Of a stretch of DNA of 64,000 nucleotides, positions 23,041 to 35,366 are shown piece after piece. Origin of the DNA: Agrypnia vestita (Eukaryota; Arthropoda; Insecta; Trichoptera; Phryganeidae); contig JADDOH010000302.1 of the NCBI GenBank assembly GCA_016648135.1, forward strand, positions 1-64,000, read 5' to 3'. The notes beneath the pieces are model-generated. The model worked only from the letters and a program-made list of their open reading frames with translations, ran no database searches and was not told where the DNA came from. Position numbers and translations under genes: made by a program. Each line of letters opens with the position of its first letter. Within the stretch, counting starts at the first letter, position 1.

Positions 23041-24014
23041 GCGATTCCGACGCATAAGGTAGACACTAAACCCGAAAATTTCTGTAATTAGTATACCTAG
23101 TTTCTGCACATAAATTGCAAGAACGCTGATTAAGATCAACGTAGACTTTTAAAAACTCACAGTCTTTGTGATAATCAACACACCTTTTTAGTAATGTACC
23201 ACAAACATAAAAAAGGTATTTTTTTCAGGAAGCGCATTTTTTTCTAAAGCGGCGGCTGCGAGCGCGAATGGCACCGAAGGCACGGTCCTTACTGCCGCCG
23301 TCTTGTGCCCCCATATTCTATGTCAATGTGTGCGTCACAGTGCGTGCGTATACGGCGCCGAGCACGCACGCACACATTCTAATGGGTAGCGGCCAGTTTG
23401 TATGAAGACGTATTACTGTTCTTAGTATACTGTGGTATGATATTGAAATTTATCTAAAATAAATATGGAACTTAATTGTGTCTCATTCTATGGGCATGGG
23501 TCATTACACAAACCTTTAGGATCCAAAAAGATCGTTTACGGATGATATGTTAGAACATAAACGACACAATTCAGGGATACTCATTTTTTTTTTGTTTTAC
23601 TCCTGTCAGAGCAGTTATGGCTATTTGTCACACTGCAGGAAAGCAACTAAAACTTCTTAGAAAATTATTTTACTCAATCCGACGCACTTTTAGCCCATTC
23701 TTGGAGTAAATTCGGATACCTTCAACCTTAGAGAATATACAATTTAGTTTGTATATGCACAAAGCCTTCAACCATTTTTGTTGGGAATATGGATAAAATA
23801 GTATGCCGATCGTTCCATTTTGATTTATATAGTCAGTGTTTACTCGTTATTCTCACGCTTTTTTGTGGATATGTGGATGCGATTGCGTCTTAAAAAACAA
23901 GACGTTAAATATTTTTTTTCTATTTTTAATTAGGGATGCATATACGGAGTAGGTACACGACGTAAAAACGGTCTTACTAAAAGATAAACACTTGTGCAAT
24001 GAAAATCAGATTAA
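23041..24014. other. Unassigned; small CpG-rich patch
   Basis: Bases 23245-23400 are GC- and CpG-rich (GCGGCGGCTGCGAGCGCG; GCACGCACGCACAC) against an AT-rich background. There is no long open frame. A decayed element end or a small regulatory island are both possible. Confidence 0.35.
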
Positions 24015-24110
24015 CTTGATGGTCACCCGAGATGAAGCTCGAACCTCGGATCTCTTGACAACGCCAAGCCCTGACAATAGCAAGCGCGACACAACAGATT
24101 AAGACAGGAG
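24015..24110 (-). mobile_element. tRNA-like SINE head
   Basis: Minus strand carries GAGGTTCGAGCTTC, a near-consensus B box (24035-24045), preceded by GTCGCGCTTGCTATTGTCAG as a weak A-box region. No paired acceptor stem. Probably a SINE or tRNA relic. Confidence 0.4.
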
Positions 24111-24566
24111 AATGCAGCAATGAAAATTCCTTCATCCAAACCATCTCTACTGTTGAGCGCAGCACTGCGAGTACAGTATATAGCTGGATACAGTTAACTT
24201 TAAAGAATTTTAGAATTTTTTTCAGCACTCTAGGAATATCAGTTGTACGCTTGTTAGAAAAGTGATTTTAAGTTCTGCAGATGCTGAAGGATGATTGGGT
24301 GTCAACATTTACGGGGCAGTTAAAAAACACACAATTCCCTCGTCGTCATTCGCAAGTCTAGGACATGAATTCTAGCAAGGTGAGAGCGGATAATGCAATA
24401 ACCTAGACGCATCCGGCAAATAATTGATTTCTCCGTCTTGCTTAATCAGTTCTATGGAACTTGGCTCGAGTTGGGATAAATTACTTAATCATTTCTAGTG
24501 AGTTCCAATGAGGTAATTTGTTTAATGTTATTTTGTTAGATCACTAATTGGAATGAAGAATAATAA

Positions 24567-24820
24567 TATGTGTGGGATATAAAAGCAAGGGCAGCAATAT
24601 TCAAAAAAAGATTGAATGTAGTCATCAAGGATTACTTATTTATATTTCTAGTTTAACAAGAAAATAGCCTATAGATTTATTGAAACATGATTTGGAAAGG
24701 ATGGATACATAAAGTCTAGAATTCAGTACACATTAAATAAGTAATCCTAGGTGACTGCATTCAAAACACTTTTTTTTTATGTATTGGATATTGCTGCCTT
24801 TACTTTTATATCCCACATAT
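24567..24820. mobile_element. Palindromic MITE, about 254 bp
   Basis: The left arm, with GTGGGATATAAAAGC and AGGGCAGCAATATTC, continues to GGATTACTTATTT. It pairs with the right arm, which starts AAATAAGTAATCC and ends TATTGCTGCC...TATCCCACATA. Arms are about 80-90 bp around an AT-rich spacer. Related phrases at 12640-12990 may be eroded copies. Confidence 0.7.
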
Positions 24821-25459
24821 TCTCTTTGTGATACATTGCATTTCTAGACAAAGAATCTGACCATATCATAACCTGGAATGCTTACATGACTTTTCTTTGT
24901 ACATATGGTCATCTGGATGATGAAAGAGGCTAGAATAATTTTTAACAGTGAAAGTATCAGACGCTTTTGTATTTATTTTCGTTTATACATATCTTCAATG
25001 CTTCTCGCATAACCGAGTACTCCTCTGTAAACATAGATATTTCCTTGAAAAGTTGGTTAAAACATTAATTACTTTCATCGACACTGCTTTAGACGGCACT
25101 TGTGGAGCCAGTTGCCTGGAAACGAAAAAGTTACCTGAAAAGAATCGGAAACATCAATGAAAATTTGAGCCCAACCAATACGTTCACTTTTAATTAAATC
25201 CAAGAATTTTTCCACGGGATACGAAGTGTACCTGTAAATGTTTTTGCTGAGAAAAGCAGTCTTATTTTGTTCAATATGCATTTGTGTTCTTGATATTTGA
25301 TAAAGATTGAGATAAACAAAGAATAAGACGAGTGCATTCTCAAAAAAAAATTATTAGCATAACGCACTATAATTAGATAAGTGATGAATCTAAAATACTA
25401 GCAAAATAACACAAGTGTGCGAGGTAAAACTTTAGTTTAATAAAATTATAAGAACAACT

Positions 25460-25815
25460 CTTTTATCTACAGATCCACAAATTTATTTAACACAAACTAC
25501 TTATAACCACATTAACATTTTTAATACAACGATAAGGGACTTAAAACAAAACATATTTACACAACCGCACCCAAATTAATTCATATAATTTATCTTCCCT
25601 TCTACTCCCATCTCACAGTCTCCTCCACTCTCCCCACTCGCTGTTAAAATAATTAAAAAAAATTCTTTTACAATATCACACTTGTTAAAATAAATTACTA
25701 TATTCAGGGGAAAATTTGTAATTGGCATAATTTAATATCCATTATTTTATATTTTTTTAATATAAAGATCTGTTGTTAATTTACCTTTAAATAAATAAAT
25801 AAATAAATAAATAAT
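25460..25815. repeat. Dispersed repeat with (AAAT)n end, copy 1
   Basis: Matches 37278-37570 in the same orientation: TCTACAG-TCCACAAATT-ATTTAA, CACATT-A-ATTTTTAA, GCACCCAA, TTAATTGGCATAA or its variant, and CTGTTAA. It ends in AAATAAATAAATAAATAAAT (25791-25815), a retroposon-like tail. Probably a non-LTR 3' end or SINE body; no coding sequence seen. Confidence 0.55.
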
Positions 25816-26474
25816 AAAAATAAACCAATTGTACTACGAAGTAACTGCCGTATAAAATAATAAAAATAACAAACAGAATGTATAATGTTGTCATGACTGA
25901 ATTGTAATGTGATATTCATGGTGTACAGTTCATGGTATGTCCGGAGATGGTATTCAATAAAGTATGTGGACGGGGAATTTTGAAATTCATAAGACCATAA
26001 GGAAAATAAAGGAATAAATCTTAGTATAATACTTTCGCTCAAAAGATGCCGTCTCCTTTCACAAAAACTGTATCCTGAAACCTAAAGGTTTGAATGCATT
26101 TTTCTGTTTGCAAGGCTACATTTTTAGCTGTACTACATGTTTAATTCAACGATTTGTATTACAGACTACAAAGCAAGAAGATAATCGATGCAAGTTACTG
26201 TAATGGTAGTTCAATTTTGTGTAAAAAATAAGTCAGAAATATTAAAAAAAAAAATTAATTTTGAGATTGCATAACTATTGATTCTATGTTATGGCTGCTT
26301 GTACATCTTCAACTCATAATCAAAGCAGAAATATAGTCCTGCGAGGTTATAACCCTGTACATGCGAGATGATTCTAAGTTTAGGTTAGAAATGGTGCACA
26401 TTATCGAAATCTATTGTATGGTCCTCGTTCAGAACACGCTGCACTTATGGCGAAGTAATTTACTTTTTACTAGA
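25816..26474. other. Unassigned AT-rich sequence
   Basis: No gene recognised. The 88-codon reverse frame over 25776-26042 overlaps the repeat tail and has no motif. Confidence 0.35.
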
Positions 26475-26920
26475 TGTTCATATCCGGCGTTGCACAAAAT
26501 AAGGATTAAGTTAATATGACTTTGTGGGGGGGAGACAAAGATTTCATTGTTTTTCAAAGTCTCCAATAAAAACAATGTTTACATCTAATCTAGGCTGGGA
26601 TGAATGGGATGTCCAGGAGGAAATATCGATTACCTGCCAGGTTCTAAAGAATAAGTATGCAAAATTTCAGATCGGCAAACGGTGTAGATTTGTACAAAAA
26701 ATATATCAGGGGAGGGGGTGGGGTAAAAGGGAAGGGGGAAGTTGTCTAATAAAAATACAAAGTAAATAGAGAGAGGGTAAATGATTTCACCTTTGTTATC
26801 CCGCCGGGTCTTGAACAATAAGTATGCACAATTTGAGTCCGATCGGTCAGTTGAATCGGACGAACGGTATCTATCTGTATAGAGATCAGACAGACAGACA
26901 TGGAGTTTTGTAGGTATAGA
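26475..26920 (-). repeat. Minisatellite-family element, short copy
   Basis: Inverted relative to 2735-3636. It starts with the tail (CCGGCGTTGCAC near 26482), then about two units (ATCGGCAAACGGTGTAGATT; CCGATCGGTCAG), and ends CAGACAGACAGACATGGAG...TTTTGTAGGTATAGATG (26890-26920). The stretch ACAATGTTTACATCTAATCT is shared with the copy at 32868-33147, so those two belong to one subfamily. Confidence 0.75.
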
Positions 26921-27294
26921 TGAAGAAAATACTGCAAAAGTATAAGCCAAAAATATATGTATAAATTTTTTTCAACCACAGAAATAAAAGTATTACACAT
27001 ACCTACCCATTAATTCTGGGACGTTCGATATTCAAAATTATTGAAAATTCTTGTGTGGATTGGAAACTTTAAAATCAACGGAAAATAGCATAAGGAACGC
27101 ATACACAGCTGAGAGTGAGACTTATGTTGTCTCGACCTGCTCTTGGCTAGGGCATTAGTAGGGACGGAGTTCTAGGTAGAAACCGCGGTGCTAGTTGCTA
27201 GTTGGCACTGTATTAATAAGAAAGGCATAAAGGCATACGATACTAAAGAAACCACATTATATTGTGAAGTTGCAAATTCAGATCGAAGTTCTAG

Positions 27295-27395
27295 ACATAC
27301 AAAAAAATCAAATTAACGAAAAAATATTTTAATTGCTGCCGCGTTTGAAACAAGGGTATCCGTAGTCTCTTTTTAATTAATAACAATTTTATCGC
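27295..27395 (+). repeat. Single arm of the 6864-7171 palindromic element
   Basis: AAAAATCAAATTAACGAAAA, AATATTTTAATTGCTGCCGC and TAGTCTCTTTTTAATTAATA align with the left arm and spacer at 6901-7050. The B-box-like part is degraded (GCGTTTGAAACAAGG). Confidence 0.6.
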
Positions 27396-27439
27396 ATTTT
27401 TAAATCAACCCGGATGGAATATTCTTTCTTAAATACTAT

Positions 27440-28268
27440 ACTGTTTTATCGGTCTGTTTAGTCTCTATACAAATCTACACCGTTTGTCCGATTCGACTCA
27501 AATTTTGCAAACTTATGCTTTAGAACCCGGCGAGTAACACAGGCTTTTCCTTCCAATTCTTTTAACCCTTCTTCTCCCCTGATCTATTTTCGATGCAAAT
27601 CTGTACCGTTTGACCAATCGCTTTCAAAATTTGAAAACCTATTCTTTAGGACTCGGCGGGTAACATAGATGACATTTTCTCTCTATTATTTTACCCCTTC
27701 CCCCCCCCTGATATATATTCGATAAAAATCTGTATCGTTCAACCGATCGAACTCAAAATTGGGAAACATATTCTTAAGGACTCGGCGGATAACATAAGCG
27801 GCATTTTCTCCCAATTCTTTTACCCCATCCCCTCCCCTGATATATTACCCTTAATCATAAGTATGCAAAAATTGGGTCAGATCGGTCAAACGGTACAGAT
27901 TTGCATTGAATATATATGAGGTAGGGGTACGGTAAAGGAGGAGGGGAAAAGGTCACTTCTGTTATCCAAAGGGTCCTCAATAAGAAGTATGCAAAGTCAG
28001 ATCGGTCAAACGGTACTGACTTGCATTGAAAATAAATCAGGGGGAGGAAAAGGTATAGATAAAGGATACAGGTCCTAAAGGTATAGATTTGCATTGAAAA
28101 TACATAATGGTGAGAGGAAGGGGTAAAAGAGGAGTGAGGAAATATCGCCTGTGTTACCCGTCGGGTCCTAAGAAATAAGTGAACAAAATTTGAGTTGAAC
28201 CGAATAAACGGTGTAGATTTTTATGGAGAACAGACAGACAAACATTGAGTTTTATAGGTATAGATAGT
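27440..28268. repeat. Minisatellite-family elements joined head-to-head
   Basis: 27460-27847 carries three plus-oriented units. At about 27848 orientation flips, and 27848-28268 carries minus-oriented units ending ACAGACAGACAAACATTGAG...TTTTATAGGTATAGATAG. Both outer ends are thus the same element end (TCTGTTTAGTCTCTATACAA on the left), making a large inverted structure of about 0.8 kb. Confidence 0.75.
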
Positions 28269-28367
28269 GTGTGTTGCTTTTACGTGCAACAGATGTCACT
28301 GTTTTACAAAAAAAAAATATTTCAGTATCATTCTAAATATTTTATTCATACCAGTATAAACGTAGTA

Positions 28368-28541
28368 CCGGCGCTTTTTTCGTTCAAATAATTTGGGCGA
28401 AATCGAATGGAACGTTGTGTTGTAACAAAATTTTAAAGCAATAGTTGAAGAACTTAAGGTGATTTAAGATTTTGTTATTTATATAAATAAATAGTAAATA
28501 TATAAAAAAAAAGAAATAGATTTGCGATTTTGTACAAACGA
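28368..28541 (-). repeat. Dispersed repeat (TATATAAATAAA...GTTCGTTTGTAC family)
   Basis: Inverse of the units at 32095-32400. It shares the AATGGAACGTTGTGT, GAAGAACTT, TTTGTACAAACGAACAT and TATATAAATAAATAGTA blocks. It ends just before the hAT element at 28552. Confidence 0.65.
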
Positions 28542-28551
28542 ACATACCTAT

Positions 28552-29318
28552 TAGTGATGGGTCCGATCTGTACTCACTACTACATTACATTGAAGTGCAC
28601 ACTTCGCACGTTTTGAAGTGTAGTGCACACTACAAACTACAAACACCAAAGTTATTGAAAGTATAAACTTCAAATAGTACACTTCATTTCAAAGCGAACA
28701 CTACAAAGTACATATACTTCAAAGTTATTGAAAGTATGAGAAACATACTTTAAATAGTGCATTTTTTACGTGAAATTTTTGGGAAGTTGATGTAGATATA
28801 TGAAGAAATCTCTGGAAACTGTAACAACCTCTCCCACCATGGTTTGAAAAATTTTGGGACCCATGAAGAAATTTTTGGGAAGTTGATGAGCAAAATGAAG
28901 AAATCTCTGGAAACTGTAACAACCCTCCCCCCCATGGTTTGAAGAATTTTTGGGGTTGATGTAGCTAAATAAAGAAATCTGGCTGGCGACTTTTTTTTTT
29001 AGGTCGCCAAATGTTATTTTGGAGAAAATATCGTCATTTATCTTAAATATTTTTCTCTTTTTTTTTTTTTTTAGCTCGCCAAATCTTTATTTGGGAAAAA
29101 AATATTTACTTCACTAGTACTACAATTTTTTACAATTTCATTACTTTGCTTCATTAATATTACAATTACTTCATTACTTCACTTCATTTCGTGGTACTAC
29201 AATTACTTCACTTCAAGTAGTTTTTACTACAATTGTAGTGTACACTTTGAAGTCTTCAAACTGGTGAACGTGTGTGTGTTGTAGTCTTCATTTTGAAATG
29301 TGGTTTTTCCCTTCGATA
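28552..29318. mobile_element. hAT-like nonautonomous DNA transposon, 767 bp
   Basis: Bounded by the identical 8-mer ATACCTAT at 28544-28551 and 29319-29326. Ends are TAGTGATGGG on the left and TATCGAAGGG (minus strand) on the right, 7 of 10 matching, as in short hAT TIRs. The duplication fits the hAT pattern nTnnnnAn. Subterminal regions are packed with AAGTG/CACTT motifs in both orientations (28590-28720 and 29100-29260), typical of hAT subterminal repeats. No transposase remains. Confidence 0.75.
28770..28985. repeat. Tandem repeat of about 95 bp inside the hAT-like element
   Basis: TGAAGAAATCTCTGGAAACT begins at 28801 and 28896, followed each time by CATGGTTTGAA. A third partial unit starts near 28970. 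A second short duplication (a run of T, then AG-TCGCCAAAT) occurs at about 28990 and 29055. Confidence 0.7.
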
Positions 29319-29718
29319 ATACCTATATAGATTTTTCATTTACTTTGTGTTTAGCTACCCGCCACGAGTTCTTTCGATTTGAATGGCAGATATAAATTTT
29401 GTCACGTGAAGAACAGATTTTTATATAATCGTTGTGATTCTGTATTTATTTTATCTTTCAGGATTCGAGAGTTATTTGTTAGGATTAATTATTTCCTTAT
29501 TTTAAATGTATTAATTACAAAGCAGTTACTCAATTGTTTTCTTTTTACATGCTTTTACCTTATACCTTTATATACCTTACTTGTTATGTACCTGCATGAG
29601 ATAATCTCTATTAATACATCCATATACTCTTATATTTTTGTAGCCAAAGTATGATAGCCAAAGTCCATTAATTAGATAAGATTTTAGGAGAAAAAGAAGT
29701 AGAAAGAGAGACCCAGAC
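29319..29718. other. Unassigned
   Basis: A 91-codon frame (29379-29654) has no motif and is F/L/I-rich, as expected of AT-rich DNA. Nothing else supported. Confidence 0.35.
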
Positions 29719-30600
29719 ATGCCAGAATTATTATTCACAGGGCTCAGAAAAAGATGTCCAATGTCGTCTATTTTATTCATGGTATTTATAGATAAAATCA
29801 GCCGAAACATCATTACTCATAATGGGATGAGCATCGAGGAAGTGGAGCTGGGGAGACTGTTATTTGCGGACGACTTTCTTTGCTGGTTAATTCACTGGTT
29901 AAATCATGAGAAATCACAACTAGCTCTTGACAAATTTGACAAGGAAATAAATCGCGCAAGTATGAGGCTGAGCGCTGATTGTCAGAAGTGAAGATCAATG
30001 TCAGATAACGTGCCAGAACAGACGTCTAAAACAGGTGAACAGTTTCAAATACCTCGGTGTGATAATATCTAAGAATGGAAAGCAAGAAAGTGAATTGGAT
30101 AGGAAGATAGGAGCCGCAAGCCAAGTAGTACGATCCCTGTATTATGCCGTACTTAGAAAAGCGGAGCTCAGCCAGCGAGCTAAGTTGGCAGTATACAAAT
30201 CAGTTTTCAGCCCAAGCCTAGTGTACGGCCACGAGCACTGGATCTTGACCGAAAAAACCTGCTGAAGGCTACAGGCCGCTGTGATAGGATTTCTATGAGC
30301 AATAGTCGGAGTGACCAGAAGGGACAGAATCAGAAATACTCAAATAAGATAATGTCTCGAAGTAGAACCCTTATTGACGTTTATCGAAAAATCACAATTA
30401 CGGTGGCTGGGATATGTCTTGCGGATGTCAGCAGATAGAACACCAAAGCGGTTATTCCAGGCAAGACCAGAAAATAGGAAACCAAGGGGCTATCCTGGGA
30501 GGGGCTGGCGGAAAAAGTTGGAGGACTGCTGCGAAGCGAGGTTGCAAACTAAATTGGGCTAACGTGGAGAGCGAGGCCCAAGATAGAAAATGTTGAAGAA
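29719..30600 (+). pseudogene. RTE-type reverse transcriptase pseudogene (C-terminal half)
   Basis: The best-preserved RT in the window. The first block has a GLRKRCPMSSILFMVFIDKI segment (RT motif B equivalent) and LLFADDF, with the catalytic F-A-D-D at 29863-29874. After a stop at 29989-29991, a second block (30035-30265) reads FKYLGVIISKNGKQ, RKIGAASQVVRSL and YKSVFSPSLVYGHEHW, the thumb/C-terminal region. A third block (30374-30562) reads IEKSQLRWLGYVLRMSADRT and PENRKPRGYPGRGW. This order and spacing match the end of RTE/BovB-like non-LTR ORFs. Several stops and frameshifts break it, and the 5' half with the endonuclease is missing. It would copy element RNA at nicked DNA if intact; here it is dead. 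Confidence 0.8.
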
Positions 30601-32094
30601 GAAGAGGAATTATTATTTTTATTTATTATTTTCGAATGTAAGCTGCATGTATTTGTGAAAAATAGTAAAATCTTCAATTATTCGGTCTCCAGGGATGAAG
30701 ATTGAATACCTGACCACTTGATTATAGGACGTTATACCACCTAACACTTCAACAATTATTTTTGTAACCCTCGGTACCACAAAAGTCATACGAATGTCAT
30801 GTTTTCATAAATATAAGAAATCAGGTATAAGAAACAATTTGCGCTATTATGCAGATCACCTAAAAACGTGCAATTATTGGTATGTAAACATCACACCTTG
30901 TGCTCACCCTAAAAAATCGCATTAGGGTAATTCAAGAAAAAATATGAGGAAAAGCGATAAAATCAAAGGAACAAACAAAAGTGACTTGATATTTTATTCA
31001 GTATCCGTTAGCCCAAAAAGTTCCATTCGCACGTTTGAAAATTAAAATATTTCCGTACAAGTCTCAGCAGATCTTCTTTATAAATTTAGTACCGTACACG
31101 AAGAAGAAATTATAAAGATATATAATCATAAAGAAATTAAAGAATCACTCGTAAGTATTTACTTACACAGTAAAATGTTAGATATTGTAATCTGATGTCA
31201 ACAAATTTTTTTTTTCAAATGTGAAAAAATATATTTCTATATTCATAAATGTATTCTATCTCCTCTTTCTTATCCAGTGATCTGTTCACATATACAACAC
31301 AAACACACGTACAATGTTTACACACTACGAGAGAAATATGGTTATTTGATTTTTATTACAGTTTTCTACATGTTTTGAAAATTATTAAAACAAAGTTTTC
31401 TTTTTTTATGCCTTCGCATAACATGTAAAATTTTTTTTGAAACTGTGAGACGTGTGGCAGCTATATTGCTCGCACGCCTCGTTAGGTCGCGTCGGTGCGC
31501 TGGCCGCGCGGGAAGGCAGACGAAATCCTACCGCAGAACAGTTCACAGCTAGGTCAGTAGGTACTGTCGTAACTTGTATTATTGTTCGACAGTTCCAAAT
31601 AATAAGAAAAATGCCGATCGCCAAGATTATTACAGAAATTTAAAAAAAAATGTAAAATAAATAAGAATTAATTGGATTTTTTTTTACTTTAAATTTCACC
31701 TTTAGGCTTTCTTATTCATCCAGTGGCGTGCATTTTACACAAGCAAACACAGCTTTGCATTACCTACACATGATTCTGGGAATCAAATATTAATTAAATA
31801 ATCCATACCGCATGAAAAATAAGATTAGAAATTCTAGCCATTATCCGTGCCTGCGGCTAGAGTTTTACGGCGTTCGTTATTTTTGACTGCTTCTGTTTTA
31901 TAATAACAGCTTCATTATAATGCTTCTTCTATTTTACTTACTCGCATCAAATTTGTTTCTTAAATCTATAAGAGAATCTCACTGAACTGAATATTTTCTT
32001 ACTGAAGCTGTATTATTTTCACGCTTGACTCAACGCCTCCGACTTTATCAATTTATTTGGAAATATTTACAGATATAAGAAACTGATATGTATA
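30601..32094. other. Unassigned; one CpG-rich patch
   Basis: Bases 31460-31570 are GC-richer (CTCGTTAGGTCGCGTCGGTG; GCTGGCCGCGCGGGAAGG) with overlapping frames on both strands and no motif. The remainder is AT-rich with nothing recognised. Confidence 0.35.
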
Positions 32095-32400
32095 TATCTA
32101 TATAAATAAAAATGTAAATGTTCGTTTGTACAAAATCACTAATCTCTGAAAGTTCTTCACCGATTGCTTTGAAATTTTGGGTAAACGTTGCATTCAAATA
32201 TGTGGGTGTTCCTGTATACCTACTTTGTTTTTATATAATCTACTATTTATTTATATAAATAAAAATGTAAATGTTCGTTTGTTCAAAATATTAAATCTCC
32301 CAAAGTTCTTCAACTATTTCTTTGAATTTTTGACACAACGTTCCATTTGAATTTGCACAAATTATTTGAAAAAAGGACGCCGGTACCTACCCTTTCAATA
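32095..32400 (+). repeat. Two tandem units of the TATATAAATAAAAATG family
   Basis: TATATAAATAAAAATGTAAA then TGTTCGTTTGT starts at about 32098 and again at about 32252. Each unit continues with AAATCTC--AAGTTCTTCA and a TTTGAA-TTTT block. Together with 28368-28541 this defines a dispersed family with a unit of about 155 bp. Confidence 0.7.
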
Positions 32401-32867
32401 TTGATAAATGTTTAGATTTACCTAACATTTTCTGAAATAAATCTTTTTGATTACATTCAGTTGTGTTTGCTTAAATAAAGCGTTTGTACCTATGAGAAAG
32501 TGCACTTCCGTGCTTATCATTTTAAACGACATTATTCCGACATTCATAAAAAGTTTTACCAAACACAAAACAATATAATTGAACGATTCTAAAAAAAAAA
32601 AATTCATTGTAGAAACACAGTTAGTCGTTTACATCAAAATGCACTTTTCGGTTCTCTAGTTCGATATATAATCCGAGGCGCAAAAAGCAAAATGGATAAA
32701 TAATAAAGAATGAGTGACGTTTCAAATATGTTGTCTCCTACCAATATTAATCGTGGCAGATGTTTATTTATATTGAGTCTATTCATAGAATTCAGAAGTG
32801 GTCAGTTTAAGTGGTAAATTTCGACAGAAACTCTATCTTTTGTGAAGGATCTCACGAAAATTGATTT

Positions 32868-33147
32868 ATTTTGATTTCAAAGAAAAGCCGTTTCTGAAAA
32901 AATGAAAATCTGTACCGTTTGACCAATTTGACACAAATTTTGCACACGTTATCTTAAAGGTAAACAGGCGGGTATAATAGACAACATTTTTCCCTGGACA
33001 TCCTATCAATCCTAGCCTAGTTGCAATGCAAACATTGTTTTTATTGGAGGCTTTGTAAAACAATGGAACCTTTGTATCTACCCTTATCTAAACTTATTTT
33101 TTATTAAATTCTTAACCCGAGCAACGCCAGGTACGTACAGTTAGTAT
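32868..33147 (+). repeat. Minisatellite-family element, one-unit copy
   Basis: One unit (CTGTACCGTTTGACCAATTT; GTAAACAGGCGGGTA) followed by the subfamily stretch GATTGATAGGATGTCCAGG (on minus) and the tail ending AACCCGAGCAACGCCAGGTA near 33114-33133. Confidence 0.7.
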
Positions 33148-33198
33148 ATATTTATATATATACATATATATATATAATATGATATATATATATATATA

Positions 33199-33231
<33 letters not shown>
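33148..33231. repeat. (TA)n microsatellite
   Basis: TATATA runs with a few interruptions, directly after the minisatellite-family tail. Confidence 0.9.
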
Positions 33232-33233
<2 letters not shown>

Positions 33234-35366
33234 CAGTTTTATATCTGTAAATAGAACAATAAAATAAATTACTATTTTAAATATAACATATTAAAATAAG
33301 TCTTACTTCATTTATATATAGAATTGCAACATTTAATCAGTATTTAAATAATAGTTCAATGCTGCGACGAAGAATAATGTTCACTTGTGATCTTAGATGG
33401 TATAGAGACACAAGAAAAGTGTCAATTACTTTATGTAGTTGGTAAGTATAGTAGCATGTTTCTTTGAAAGGTATAATTTTTGGTGAAAACTACGCGCACG
33501 TCACTTACAAAAACGATAACATTACCAATTCCATACTTGTTTTGTGTGCATTGCAATTAGTGCAATGTCAATTTGCTTTGACAATCATCTGCTGATTAAG
33601 CGGTGATGTTTAAATTTATTAATACTTTTATTTGATTAAAATGTGTATTTCATTGAACACATTCTGTGTCTATTTATGAATTATTTCAGGGTAATTTATA
33701 AAGAAAGTTTGATAAATATAAGTTTTTTAACATTTTGTATGCAATATGAATACCTGCGTTGACCTGAGTTTATGCTTATTGCTCGCCATTGCTGTTGCTT
33801 CCAATCTTTTAGACTAAAATCCAGCGACCGCACACATTATGTATCAAACCTGAAATATTTTCTCTAGATATACACTGTAGTAGTTAAGAAGGTTCGGATA
33901 TAACGAAATTTGAGTTCGGCAGATTTCGGCAGATAAAATGTAATGCAGGTACAAAAAAATAAGTTAGTAAAACGTAAAAAACAACAAACAAAATTGTTTT
34001 ACATGTTTAACAGGACAGTACTATACACTTGTACTAATGATAGCCAGACGCTTTTCACCGGTAATTTCCTGTGCCAAACGCTTTGCAGGTTTATTAACAA
34101 TCAAGTAATTTACGTTATAGCAACAAATATGAATTTAAATAGTACCGTGCCTTCATTGTAAGAGATTTTCTTATAAAATTACAGCATTGTTTTAAAAAAG
34201 TGTAATAAATAAGTTAATAAGTTAATAATTCAAAATATTTATTTATTTATTAATAAATGCCCTAGTGGGCTTTTACAGTACAAGAAAATTAAAATGATTT
34301 TTATATACCTAACATAAAACACATTATACACTTAATAATTAAAATAATACAAATATAAATAAAACATCTTAAAGATAAATGAACAATACAAATGTAAAAA
34401 TGTAAAACATATTGTCCGTCGTTAGTCCCTACTTTTTCCCATGTTTCACTTACACTGTTTTACTTACGCACTTATTTGTACCTGTTTTAACTATTGTCTG
34501 TTGTGTACATGTACAGAAAACATTCCTGATTTGATACTATAACGTAAGTCTGTCGGTCACTAGCTCCTGCTCTATTTTGATGCTATCTCTCTATTTGAAC
34601 TTGAGGACGGCCCATTCTTCTTCTACCATGTAAGGATTCCTTTCTAGGATAGAAAAATGGTATTTGGGCTCTGAAGAAATATCCAACCCAGCTAAATGCA
34701 TCTTTCTACATCGTTCCCTTTATTTTGTTTACCTCGTTGTCCTTTTCTTGTCTTGTCTTGTCGTGATGTTACTCAGTATTTTTCAAATGGTATATCTTTG
34801 TTGCGTTAAATGTTCCGTTAAATGTAAGGCAAACATTTAATAAATATAAAGAAAAGCACTTGTACATTCATACATAATATATTCAAATGTATATAAATAT
34901 TTGATTAAAATATTCATTCTTCATTATAGAACGTTCATTACAAAACGTTTGATTAAATATTTAGATACACGATATCGATGTGGAGCATGCGAAATGGCAC
35001 GTCGCTCTAAGCCTGTGCATTTTATGCCCGTCATGAAGGAGTATGCCTTCACATATTCTAATAATACACACGTAAAACATTGAAGTTAGTTGTATTTTCT
35101 CTAACAAACAGACGTGATATTTATTTATAGAATTCAAGTGTCTCGCAATTATCGATTTTCTTTAGCCATATCTACGTAACCAATTATTCATAAAAAAATC
35201 AGAATACAAGAAATATTTCGTAATATTTCTATCACAATGGTTATCATAGTATTCATATTTTGGTATATTATAAAAATCTGTAGCATAAATATTTGATTTC
35301 TATTTTTTTTTCCAAAATATACGTTTACAAAAAATCATACTGCACGCGCCTGCTACTTAAGAAGTA
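33232..35366. other. Unassigned AT-rich sequence
   Basis: No gene recognised. ATTTATTTATTTATTAATAA with GCCCTAGTGGGC at about 34238-34272 is a small hairpin beside a reversed retroposon-like tail. Short frames (for example 33943-34161) have no motif. Confidence 0.35.
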
